A stretch of DNA of 34,638 nucleotides from the NCBI GenBank assembly GCA_910577235.1, contig CAJTMX010000040.1, positions 1 to 34,638 of the forward strand, in the 5' to 3' direction. Under the pieces are notes generated by a model, which was given only the letters and a program-made list of their open reading frames with translations, searched no databases and was not told the origin of the DNA. The position numbers and the translations under genes were made by a program. Shown here piece by piece: positions 25,287-32,030 of the stretch (within the stretch, counting starts at the first letter, position 1; each line of letters opens with the position of its first letter). This stretch comes from an uncultured Acetatifactor sp. GTDB taxonomy: Bacteria; Bacillota; Clostridia; Lachnospirales; Lachnospiraceae.

Positions 25287-25322
25287 ACATGGATTATAAA
25301 GGATATTTGAATTTGAGCATAT

Positions 25323-25371
25323 AAAAAGACCAGCCCTGCATCCGTAATCTCTTACCAATGCGGTACTGATC
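25323..25371 (-). terminator. Attenuator terminator in the aspS leader
   Basis: On the minus strand a long hairpin pairs GATCAGTACCGCATTGGTAA with TTACGGATGCAGGGCTGGTC (a few mismatches and G-U pairs) and is followed at once by TTTTT. It ends about 314 bases before the aspS start codon, so it must be bypassed for expression. Its ascending arm can instead pair with upstream segment C (25446-25456) over 10 of 11 bases. Confidence 0.8.
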
Positions 25372-25445
25372 TCTCTGTCCTGTCACAGGCGGCACGGCGC
25401 GCCGCCGATATGGAAAGTCTGCTCTCCGGCTCGATCTGTTCTTCT

Positions 25446-25501
25446 CCGCATAGGTACAACACATTCAGCGCTTGTACCTATGTTTCCACAGCTACAAGCG
25501 C
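25446..25501 (-). promoter_or_regulatory. Mutually exclusive RNA stems of the aspS attenuator
   Basis: Three segments on the minus-strand RNA. A (25493-25501, GCGCTTGTA) begins inside the leader-peptide stop codon. B (25468-25482, CATAGGTACAAGCGC) pairs with A over 9 bases. C (25446-25459, TTGTACCTATGCGG) pairs with B over 11 bases or with the terminator's ascending arm over 10 of 11. A:B leaves C free to break the terminator; B:C leaves the terminator intact. The GC-rich GGCGGC/GCCGCC hairpin at 25389-25407 lies between C and the terminator. Confidence 0.75.
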
Positions 25502-25551
25502 TATCTATCGTCGTCCCTGCTTATGAGAATCTCAAATATCCGATCCAGCAT
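25501..25551 (-). CDS. Asp-codon leader peptide of the aspS attenuator
   Basis: A 16-codon frame, MLDRIFEILISRDDDR, with a very strong AGGGGGAG site 4-5 bases before the ATG. It ends in three consecutive Asp codons (GAC GAC GAT), one Arg codon, and TAG. The stop overlaps segment A. A ribosome waiting for charged tRNA-Asp would halt before covering A; one that reaches the stop would cover it. This is the arrangement of classical amino-acid attenuation. Too short for routine gene calling. Confidence 0.8.
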   Translation of the reverse strand: MLDRIFEILISRDDDR

Positions 25552-25604
25552 TTCTCTCCCCCTGTTTTCCGTTTCGGGAATCCGTTCTTTTAAAGATTTT
25601 TAAC

Positions 25605-25633
25605 ATCATAGCATAAGCTTTGGGGAAATGCAA
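25605..25633 (-). promoter_or_regulatory. Promoter of the aspS leader
   Basis: Minus strand TTGCAT (25628-25633), 17-base spacer, TATGAT (25605-25610). The start of transcription would lie about 45 bases before the leader-peptide ATG. Confidence 0.62.
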
Positions 25634-25655
25634 CAACAATTTTCCCGGCAATGCC

Positions 25656-25684
25656 TTGACATTATCCCGCCTATTAACTATAGT
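25656..25684 (+). promoter_or_regulatory. Promoter of the TlpA/polyferredoxin operon
   Basis: Perfect TTGACA (25656-25661), 17-base spacer, TATAGT (25679-25684). Divergent from the aspS leader promoter; the two -35 elements are about 22 bases apart. Confidence 0.8.
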
Positions 25685-25792
25685 ATGCTTACAGATCAAA
25701 ACGCTCGGAAGGAGCATGTCCAAAACGGGCGTTAAAAAATGAATCTACGCAATATCGCGGGACAGTACGCTATATGCGGGAACGGAGTAAAT

Positions 25793-26362
25793 ATGAGCAA
25801 AAAATGCGCGCTATTTTTACCGCTGTTGGCGGCGGTTATTTTACTTGCAGGCTGCACAAAGACGGAGTTTTCGAGAAATTCCTCTGATCCTTCCGGCACC
25901 GCGCAGTCTTCCGGGGAAGAGGCACAGCCGCTCAGCTTTGAGGCTACGGATACAGAGGGAAACTCCGTATCCGGCGACATTTTCTCGAGATCAAAACTCA
26001 CAATGGTCAATGTGTGGGCCACTTATTGCAATCCCTGTCTGCGCGAGATGCCCGGACTGGGCGAACTGGCAGAAGAATATGATTCCGAGGAATTCCAGAT
26101 TCTGGGTATTATCAGCGATATACCTGAGGGCACGGAGCCTAAGACCATGGAGCTGGTGGAGGAGCTGATTGAGAAGACCGGGGCCGACTACCCCCATCTG
26201 CTCCTGAACAAGTCCCTGTACGACGCGCTTCTCACCGATGTGGCGGCAGTTCCCACCACATTTTTCATAGACGAAAACGGAACGATCCTGGACACGGTGA
26301 TCGGTTCCATGGAAAAATCCGCATGGGAGGAGAGAGTCAATGCGCTTTTGGAAAAAGAGTGA
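25793..26362 (+). CDS. TlpA/ResA-like thioredoxin lipoprotein
   Basis: A 189-residue exported thiol-disulfide oxidoreductase. The signal peptide ends in lipobox LLAGC (Cys near residue 22), so it is anchored outside the membrane by lipid. The thioredoxin fold carries the active site NVWATYCNPCLREMPGL (CNPC), and the cis-Pro loop is seen as VAAVPTTFFIDENG. I chose the ATG at 25793 because GGAG lies 6 bases upstream and the signal peptide begins there. Together with the CXXC peptide and the polyferredoxin that follow, it resembles a clostridial unit that passes electrons across the membrane to extracytoplasmic thiols. Confidence 0.9.
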   Translation: MSKKCALFLPLLAAVILLAGCTKTEFSRNSSDPSGTAQSSGEEAQPLSFEATDTEGNSVSGDIFSRSKLTMVNVWATYCNPCLREMPGLGELAEEYDSEEFQILGIISDIPEGTEPKTMELVEELIEKTGADYPHLLLNKSLYDALLTDVAAVPTTFFIDENGTILDTVIGSMEKSAWEERVNALLEKE

Positions 26363-26492
26363 CCGATTCTGGTGGATCGGAGGAACGCTGACCGGAATCG
26401 TATTTCTGGGCATGGGGATCGCCTCCGGCGAATTGGCCGATATATGGAGAAAAGCGGTAATGATCTGTATGGAATGCATTGGGATTGGGTGA
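26340..26492 (+). CDS. CD1871A-family CXXC motif-containing small protein
   Basis: A 50-residue protein with one membrane helix (VFLGMGIASGEL region) and a C-terminal CMECIGIG motif, the mark of the CD1871A CXXC family of clostridia. It starts with GGAGGAG 7 bases upstream, overlaps the tlpA end by 23 bases, and ends 6 bases before the polyferredoxin start. Its two Cys near the membrane could relay electrons between the polyferredoxin and TlpA (inference). Easily missed because of its size. Confidence 0.82.
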   Translation: MRFWKKSDRFWWIGGTLTGIVFLGMGIASGELADIWRKAVMICMECIGIG

Positions 26493-26498
26493 AAAAGT

Positions 26499-27359
26499 AT
26501 GAATAGACTGCGGCTTGCGGTACAACTCATTTTTACCGTTCTCACAAACGGATACACCTATGGGTATCTGCACGGGAAAATATATCAGGGTAATCTGAAA
26601 TACGCCTGCGTTCCGGGGCTGAACTGTTACTCCTGCCCCGGAGCGCTGGGGTCCTGTCCCTTGGGAGCGCTCCAGGCCCTATTGAACCGGCAGGGATATC
26701 GTATGCCCTTTGCGGCTCTGGGGTTTTTCTTTTTATTCGGGAGCCTTTTGGGACGCTTTGTCTGCGGATGGCTGTGCCCCTTTGGACTGGCGCAGGATCT
26801 TTTGCATAAGATTCCTTTATTTCATAAGAAGAAACGGCTGCCCCTGCACCATATCCTAAAGTATGGGAAGTATCTCGCTCTGGTAATTTTTGTGGTCCTT
26901 GGCTCCCTGTTTTTGTTTGGAGGATTCGCGAAAGTTCCCGCATTCTGCAAATATATCTGCCCCTCGGGCACATTGTTTGGCGCACTGCCTCTGATGGCTG
27001 CCAACGAACTGCTGCGGGGACAGGCGGGAGGACTGTTTTTGTGGAAACTGGCGGTCCTGCTCTTTATACTGCTGCTCTCCGTGAAGGTCTACCGCCCTTT
27101 TTGCCAGTATCTGTGCCCGTTGGGAGCGATCTATGGCCTGTTCAACCGTTTCAGCCTGGTGCAGATACATTGGAAGGAAGAAAAATGTGTCTCCTGCGGA
27201 GCCTGTGAACGGGCCTGTCCCGTGGCACTCTCCGTCCGCGAGATATCCCGCTCACCGGAATGTATACGCTGCGGCAGATGCGTCAGCGCCTGCCCGGAAA
27301 ACTGCCTGCATTTTTCGAGAAAAGAAAACGTCTCCACTGCAAAGGATACTGTTTGCTGA
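26499..27359 (+). CDS. Membrane polyferredoxin (NapH/YccM-like 4Fe-4S protein)
   Basis: A 286-residue membrane protein with about five helices and many Cys. Cys-Pro motifs flank the helices: CYSCPGALGSCPLGAL near 43-58, VCGWLCPFGLAQD near 88-100, FCKYICPSGTLFG near 148-160, FCQYLCPLGAIYG near 200-212. The C-terminus holds two ferredoxin-type 4Fe-4S sites, CVSCGACERACP (about 229-240) and CIRCGRCVSACPENC (about 254-268). It should move electrons from cytoplasmic donors through the membrane. Third gene of the TlpA operon, 6 bases after the CXXC gene. Confidence 0.9.
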   Translation: MNRLRLAVQLIFTVLTNGYTYGYLHGKIYQGNLKYACVPGLNCYSCPGALGSCPLGALQALLNRQGYRMPFAALGFFFLFGSLLGRFVCGWLCPFGLAQDLLHKIPLFHKKKRLPLHHILKYGKYLALVIFVVLGSLFLFGGFAKVPAFCKYICPSGTLFGALPLMAANELLRGQAGGLFLWKLAVLLFILLLSVKVYRPFCQYLCPLGAIYGLFNRFSLVQIHWKEEKCVSCGACERACPVALSVREISRSPECIRCGRCVSACPENCLHFSRKENVSTAKDTVC

Positions 27360-27383
27360 TTTCTCCGGAGATTCCCCTGGCTT

Positions 27384-28076
27384 TTACAGCCCCATTACCG
27401 CATCGATAGGCAGCGAGAGCACGATTCCCTTGGCCTCGCTGCGCATGCCGCATTTCTCACTGATCGCACTCATGATCTCCACCTTTTTCTCCGTGTCGGA
27501 CAGGATCAGCACGATCTCTTTTTCCTCCTGCATACTCAGTCCCCAGGAGACGGCTGCCTCCTGATTACCGATCCAGCGGCTGTGTATCACGGTTCCGCCG
27601 CTGGCTCCGGCCGCTCTGGCCGCATCCATGACGTCCCCGCTGAAACCTATATTTACCGTGGCGACTATCAGTGCATATTGTGTATCGGACATACTATTCC
27701 CAACCTTCCTTATACTGTGAGATGTGTTTTCCTCGTCTATCTTCGTTAACATGCGCATGAGCTGTTTGTTCAGTCCGGTGAGGGATAAAGTAAACGCAAT
27801 GCCGCTGTTGATGGTGCCCAAATGGAGTTCGGCGCGCAGCCTGGACAGCATGGAGTCTCCCAGAGCCTTTGGAACGGTGCTCATCAGGATGCATTTGTCT
27901 ATACTGCCCAGGCCCAGCATATCCATAATCTCACTGGAGGCTGTCCCTTCGGCGTTTAGCCTGTACTGAACGGGCAGAGTACTCCTGCGGAATATTCTGG
28001 TGGCCTTTTCAGCCAGCTTGGGATTGGTGATCAGCACCAGCAGCTGAAAGGACGGGGTATTATCATGTTTTTCCAT
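27384..28076 (-). CDS. Tandem PII-like regulatory protein
   Basis: A 230-residue soluble protein that appears to hold two PII/GlnB-like ferredoxin folds in a row. The second repeat begins near YALIVATVNIGFSGDVMDAARAAGASGGTVIHSRW (about 133-168), with the PII-type GGTVIHSR. The first repeat begins FQLLVLITNPKLAEKATRIFRR (about 10-31) and is more diverged. The uridylylation loop of classical GlnB is not seen. It follows the DUF1538 gene with a 14-base overlap and has a strong GGAGGGAGG site. PII-like proteins usually bind nucleotides and gate a membrane transporter; the DUF1538 protein is the obvious partner. Confidence 0.8.
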   Translation of the reverse strand: MEKHDNTPSFQLLVLITNPKLAEKATRIFRRSTLPVQYRLNAEGTASSEIMDMLGLGSIDKCILMSTVPKALGDSMLSRLRAELHLGTINSGIAFTLSLTGLNKQLMRMLTKIDEENTSHSIRKVGNSMSDTQYALIVATVNIGFSGDVMDAARAAGASGGTVIHSRWIGNQEAAVSWGLSMQEEKEIVLILSDTEKKVEIMSAISEKCGMRSEAKGIVLSLPIDAVMGL

Positions 28077-29607
28077 AAGTTCCTCCCTCCTCCAGGTCTA
28101 TGATATCGTCGCAGTCATCCAGATACGCGGCATTTTGCAGCGCCCTCCTGCGCATGGCATTGGTCTTGACCTGATACACAATACCCATGATCTGTATGGC
28201 AATAAGCGGCGTCAAAGCCACCAGCGCCACCACTCCGAAAGCGTCAGTCATCAGATTTCCGCCCAGAGCCTGACAGGTTCCGATACTCAGGGGCAACAGG
28301 AAAGTCGAGGTCATGGGACCGCTGGCAACACCGCCGGAGTCAAAGGCGATACCAACAAAAATCTTGGGAACAAAGCGGGACAATACCAGGGCGATCAGGT
28401 ATCCGGGAATCAGTATCCACTGGATAGGAAGCCCGGTCAGCACCCGCATCATAGCCAGGCCTACGCTGATAGCTACGCCCAGAGACATGCAGCGGTTCAT
28501 TGCCTTGACGGACACGGCGCCGTCGGTGACGTTTTCCACCTGGTGATTGAGTACCTGGATCGCAGGCTCCGCCTTCACTATGTAGTAACCGATGAGCATT
28601 CCGATGGGGACAAGTATCCACTTGAAAAGGAGGGATGCCAGCTCCTGCCCCAAAAAGGAACCCACCGGCGCGAATCCCACATTCACGCCGCACAGGAACA
28701 GCACCAGGCCGATATAGGTATATACCAGACCCACGGCGATTCGCTTTAACTGTCTCCTGTGATAGCGGCGGGTGATCAGCTGGAAGACCACAAACACTGC
28801 GGCAATGGGCAGCAGGGATACAAGCACTTCCCGGGCGTAGGCCGGCAGGCTGACGCCAAACACTCTGACCACATCCCGGGTGGTCGCCACAGAGGCCATC
28901 TCCCCCAATGAGTATACCGCCTCCGTGGGCCTGTAAAAGCAGCCCAGGATCAGCACTGCCAGTATAGGACCCACACTGGACAATGCCACCAGACCGAAAC
29001 TGTCGCTGGAGGAGTTTTTGTCGGTGCGCCGGGATGCCAGACCCACGCCCATAGCCATAATAAACGGCACGGTCATGGGGCCGGTAGTGACACCGCCGGA
29101 GTCAAAAGCCACCGCAAGGAACTCCCCCGGGACAAAGAAAGAAGCCAGGATCAGCAACAGATACAATACGATCAACATCTTGGACAGGTCGATCTGAAAC
29201 TTGATCCTAATGATGGCCAGAGCCAGAAAGATTCCCACGCCCACCGCCACGGTGAGGATCAGCACCCGGTTGGGCACCGAAGGCACCTGTTGGGCAAGGA
29301 CCTGCAGATCCGGTTCGGAGATGGTGATAAGCGCGCCCATGACGAAACCGATGGCCAACACCATTATGATCCTGCGCGTCTTGGATATCTGGACGCCGAT
29401 ACCCTCTCCTATGGGCGTCATGGCCATCTCGGCCCCCAACTGGAAAAAGCCCATTCCCAGAATCAGCATGATCGCGCCCACCACAAACATGACCAGAGTT
29501 CCAAGTTCCATGGGAATCAGAAATATACTGATGAGTAACACGATCCCGGTGATCGGAAGAACCGCCGATAGAGATTCCAGGGTCTTTTCTCTCAATTTTG
29601 GATTCAA
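28063..29607 (-). CDS. DUF1538 membrane protein, probable transporter
   Basis: A 514-residue protein with about twelve membrane helices. It has two halves related by duplication. Each carries the same motif, AFDSGGVTTGPMTVPF (about 166-181) and AFDSGGVASGPMTSTF (about 418-433), likely re-entrant pore loops. This twofold repeat plus a co-encoded PII-like protein is what is known of the DUF1538 family; its substrate has not been established to my knowledge. The start is TTG at 29607, supported by AGGAGAGG just upstream, since there is no ATG at the right place. Confidence 0.85.
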   Translation of the reverse strand: MNPKLREKTLESLSAVLPITGIVLLISIFLIPMELGTLVMFVVGAIMLILGMGFFQLGAEMAMTPIGEGIGVQISKTRRIIMVLAIGFVMGALITISEPDLQVLAQQVPSVPNRVLILTVAVGVGIFLALAIIRIKFQIDLSKMLIVLYLLLILASFFVPGEFLAVAFDSGGVTTGPMTVPFIMAMGVGLASRRTDKNSSSDSFGLVALSSVGPILAVLILGCFYRPTEAVYSLGEMASVATTRDVVRVFGVSLPAYAREVLVSLLPIAAVFVVFQLITRRYHRRQLKRIAVGLVYTYIGLVLFLCGVNVGFAPVGSFLGQELASLLFKWILVPIGMLIGYYIVKAEPAIQVLNHQVENVTDGAVSVKAMNRCMSLGVAISVGLAMMRVLTGLPIQWILIPGYLIALVLSRFVPKIFVGIAFDSGGVASGPMTSTFLLPLSIGTCQALGGNLMTDAFGVVALVALTPLIAIQIMGIVYQVKTNAMRRRALQNAAYLDDCDDIIDLEEGGTYGKT

Positions 29608-30090
29608 ATTCCTCTCCTTCCTGCATACTGCGGCTCTCTCCGCAGCGCTGCGTTCATTCTATATTGATTACACTGTGATTTGATACTCCTTCGTGAAGTG
29701 TGATATTTTATCCGTTATACCTTGACGCGGTGTGCCATAGCACACATTCAGTTCAGTAGAGTTAAGCGAGGAGCATTTTACTCATTATAGCATGAATTTA
29801 GCCAAATGACAGCCCCAAAACACCGCATAAAATGGGAATTTTACTGTAACTGTAGAGAAAAGTGAGGAAGATGGCAGCTAAACACACAAGGCAATACTGT
29901 GCAATCTTATGGGCTTATTACGGACAAGCCTCCAGGCCGGCATCATCAGGCATAGCCCCCGGCATCATCGGAAGGACTCTTTGGGAACCGGTAAGCATGT
30001 TAGCGGGAAAACTTTCCCACCCGGGCAGGGGGGACACTTAATCTAGCCGGACTGAAATGGTGCAGTCAGCGAAAAAATAAATCCATCGGA
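29608..30090. other. Intergenic region without a convincing gene
   Basis: 483 bases between the divergent ends of the DUF1538 start and the phosphatase stop. The part next to the DUF1538 gene should hold its promoter; a palindrome GTGTGC-CATA-GCACAC lies at 29730-29745 and may be an operator. I see no RNA gene and no terminator of good quality for the phosphatase. Confidence 0.5.
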
Positions 30091-30669
30091 TCAATCTGTA
30101 GCGTCCAGCAGGTTAAAATGTATTTCCGTCACCTGCCCCTCTCTGTATTCCAGCAACGATATATTGCCTTGTTTAAATTGCGTATCGTTATCATATTTTA
30201 TCTTGCCCGCAGTCAGCGCCGCTACCGCTGCTTTCAGCACCGCGCCGTGTGCCACAAATAATATGCCACTCCCCTTGTCAGCCTCAAGGTGCCGTTTTAT
30301 TCCTGACAGAGCTCTCTCGGAGAGATCCTCCATGCTCTCCATTCCCCATTCCTCATCGTTCCGGCTGTGCCTCTCCTGATAGGAAACGCCCTCAGCCTTA
30401 CCGAAATCGCGCTCTATCAAAAGCGGTTCCTGCACTATTTCCTCTATGCAATACCCCGTCTGGGCGGCGACTATTTCCGCGCTATCCAAAGCCCTGCGCA
30501 GCGGACTGGATACGATCCTGTCAAAGGAAAACCCCCGGTCCCGCATACGGGCGGCCAATTCACGCATCTGCCGGATTCCGTTTTCGTTCATTGGTATGTC
30601 TTTCTGTCCTTGCAGGCGTCTCTGCAGATTCCAGTCGGTTTCCCCATGGCGCATCAGATATATTCTCAT
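30091..30669 (-). CDS. Histidine phosphatase (phosphoglycerate-mutase-like)
   Basis: A 192-residue histidine phosphatase. The catalytic RHGE motif is in YLMRHGETDWN near residue 7-9, followed by the usual LQGQKDIPMNENGIRQ. The second Arg is in SSPLRRALDSAEIV, and the second His in FVAHGAVLKAAVAAL. The family includes phosphoglycerate mutase, cobalamin-pathway and general phosphatases, which cannot be separated here. I chose the ATG at 30669 because AAGGAG lies just before it; the frame is open for 54 more codons upstream but from a TTG without a site. Confidence 0.88.
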   Translation of the reverse strand: MRIYLMRHGETDWNLQRRLQGQKDIPMNENGIRQMRELAARMRDRGFSFDRIVSSPLRRALDSAEIVAAQTGYCIEEIVQEPLLIERDFGKAEGVSYQERHSRNDEEWGMESMEDLSERALSGIKRHLEADKGSGILFVAHGAVLKAAVAALTAGKIKYDNDTQFKQGNISLLEYREGQVTEIHFNLLDATD

Positions 30670-31107
30670 AACTTGCTCCTTTTCCGTATAGCGCTGGCAG
30701 ACAAGTCCAGCATCTGCATTATTGCTTAGGTCATGATTTTTCGTTAACACAGGTATATAATCAGATCTTTTCCTTCCCCAATCATTCCCGGCGGGGTCCT
30801 GTATCAGAACATCATCATTATAGTAAGCCAAATAGATTCACCATTATCAGTGCGTGGCGAAAGCAGACAAGTTAGGTGTTCTAATTGAATTTATTATACC
30901 ATACGCCATATCTTATTACAAACATAAAAGGCAGGATAAAAGGAACACAAACATAAGCAAGAATTGTTAAGACAAATTCGTATAGATGTGTTATATTTCC
31001 TATTGTGGTAACCACAAATGCAGTTAAACGTACATAATAAGAATTTGCTGCGTAACACCTACAAAACACTGAATTTTTGACTATTGTTGTGCGGTGAGGA
31101 GGCCGGA
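30670..31107. other. AT-rich intergenic region
   Basis: 438 bases between the divergent phosphatase and AraC-type genes. The phosphatase frame stays open to 30831 and reads YNDDVLIQDPAGNDWG, which looks protein-like but has no start signals; it may be the remains of another gene. A 62-codon minus-strand hydrophobic frame (30881-31069) starts with GTG and has no ribosome site. No clear promoter for either neighbour was found. Confidence 0.4.
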
Positions 31108-31965
31108 TTGAAACTTTTTACCCAGATAAGCGAAGCCTTAAAATATATCGACGGTCATTTGGATCAAACCATAACTCTTGAGATATTGTCGGAGCAATTT
31201 TTTCTCTCCCCTTTTTATTTCCATAGACTGTTTTCTATAGTGGTCGGGAAACCTTTGGCGGCTTACATACGGGATAGACGGATTCTTTACGCATGCAGAC
31301 TGCTTTGCGACACTGATAAGTCTATTTTAGATATTGCATTAGACTGCGGTTTCCATTCATCGCCGGCTTTTTCAAGAACGTTTAAGGTATCGCAGGGGAT
31401 TTCTCCCAGCCAATACAGGACTCAGGGATATCAGCCCGTTATTTTAACGGTGGACGAATTAATCATGAAATTTACCAACAGATTGAAAGGAGGGATTTTT
31501 TTGAATCCAAATATCATTAAACGCGGTAAAATTATTATTGCCGGAACCTGCGGTGACGGCAGCAAAACGGAGGATGTGTGGAAAGCTTTTGAAAAACTAT
31601 GCGGCGAAAAGCCGCTTGAGAACACTTTGTCCTCCAGCGGGTATGAGATCAGGGTATATGAAGAAGATAAATGTACCGTATATGTGGGCTATTCTGTCTC
31701 TGACAAAGACAATATAGACCCCGCATATACCATTTTTGAACTGCCTGCGTCAAAATACGCTGCTTTTGACGTATATGTGTCCAACGGATATGAGAGCGAA
31801 AATAACGCCATGCAGCAGTGGTTAGCAACAAATAGCGAAGGCTATTTGGAAAGACTCTATGATCACAAATCCCATTACTGCATTGAATATTATGATGAAC
31901 GTTTTAACGGAGATGAGACGGGATCGATCGTTGAAATATGGATTCCCATTGAGAAAGCTCCTTAG
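31108..31965 (+). CDS. AraC-family regulator with GyrI-like effector domain
   Basis: A 285-residue transcription factor. The N-terminal 100 residues hold the two helix-turn-helices of the AraC type: TLEILSEQFFLSPFYFHRLF, then SILDIALDCGFHSSPAFSRTFK with the GISPSQYR end. The C-terminal 150 residues resemble the GyrI/SOUL-like ligand-binding domain found in Rob- and BmrR-type multidrug regulators (ends IVEIWIPIEK). Regulators with this layout usually sense hydrophobic compounds and activate exporters. The TTG at 31108 is chosen because GAGGAGG lies 5 bases upstream. Its target is not obvious; no transporter adjoins it. Confidence 0.88.
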   Translation: MKLFTQISEALKYIDGHLDQTITLEILSEQFFLSPFYFHRLFSIVVGKPLAAYIRDRRILYACRLLCDTDKSILDIALDCGFHSSPAFSRTFKVSQGISPSQYRTQGYQPVILTVDELIMKFTNRLKGGIFLNPNIIKRGKIIIAGTCGDGSKTEDVWKAFEKLCGEKPLENTLSSSGYEIRVYEEDKCTVYVGYSVSDKDNIDPAYTIFELPASKYAAFDVYVSNGYESENNAMQQWLATNSEGYLERLYDHKSHYCIEYYDERFNGDETGSIVEIWIPIEKAP

Positions 31966-31980
31966 AATTGTCTACAGAGT

Positions 31981-32010
31981 AACCCCCGGGAAAGCGACTC
32001 CCGGGGGGTT
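31981..32010. terminator. Bidirectional hairpin between araC-type and MetRS-like genes
   Basis: AACCCCCGGG (31981-31990) and CCCGGGGGGTT (32000-32010) form a strong GC stem with a 9-base loop. It lies 15 bases after the AraC-type stop and 20 after the MetRS-like stop. U-runs are poor on both sides. Confidence 0.68.
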
Positions 32011-32030
32011 CCACTTTAAAAGGACAAAGC

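Noticed and set aside
25323..25551. T-box riboswitch upstream of aspS
   Set aside because: Although ACCGC occurs, it lies in the ascending arm of the terminator. The conserved T-box sequence and a recognisable stem I are not seen; the leader peptide explains the structure better.
29871..30041. Plus-strand 56-codon frame (MAAKHTRQYC...) between DUF1538 and phosphatase genes
   Set aside because: The GAGG before the ATG is too close, composition is not protein-like, and it contains an imperfect GGCATCATC repeat. No supporting promoter.
30670..30831. N-terminal extension of the histidine phosphatase
   Set aside because: The catalytic domain begins exactly at the internal ATG with a good ribosome site; the extension starts at a bare TTG. 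It may be a gene remnant.
30881..31069. 62-codon hydrophobic minus-strand frame
   Set aside because: GTG start without ribosome site or promoter; hydrophobicity is expected from AT-rich sequence read on this strand.
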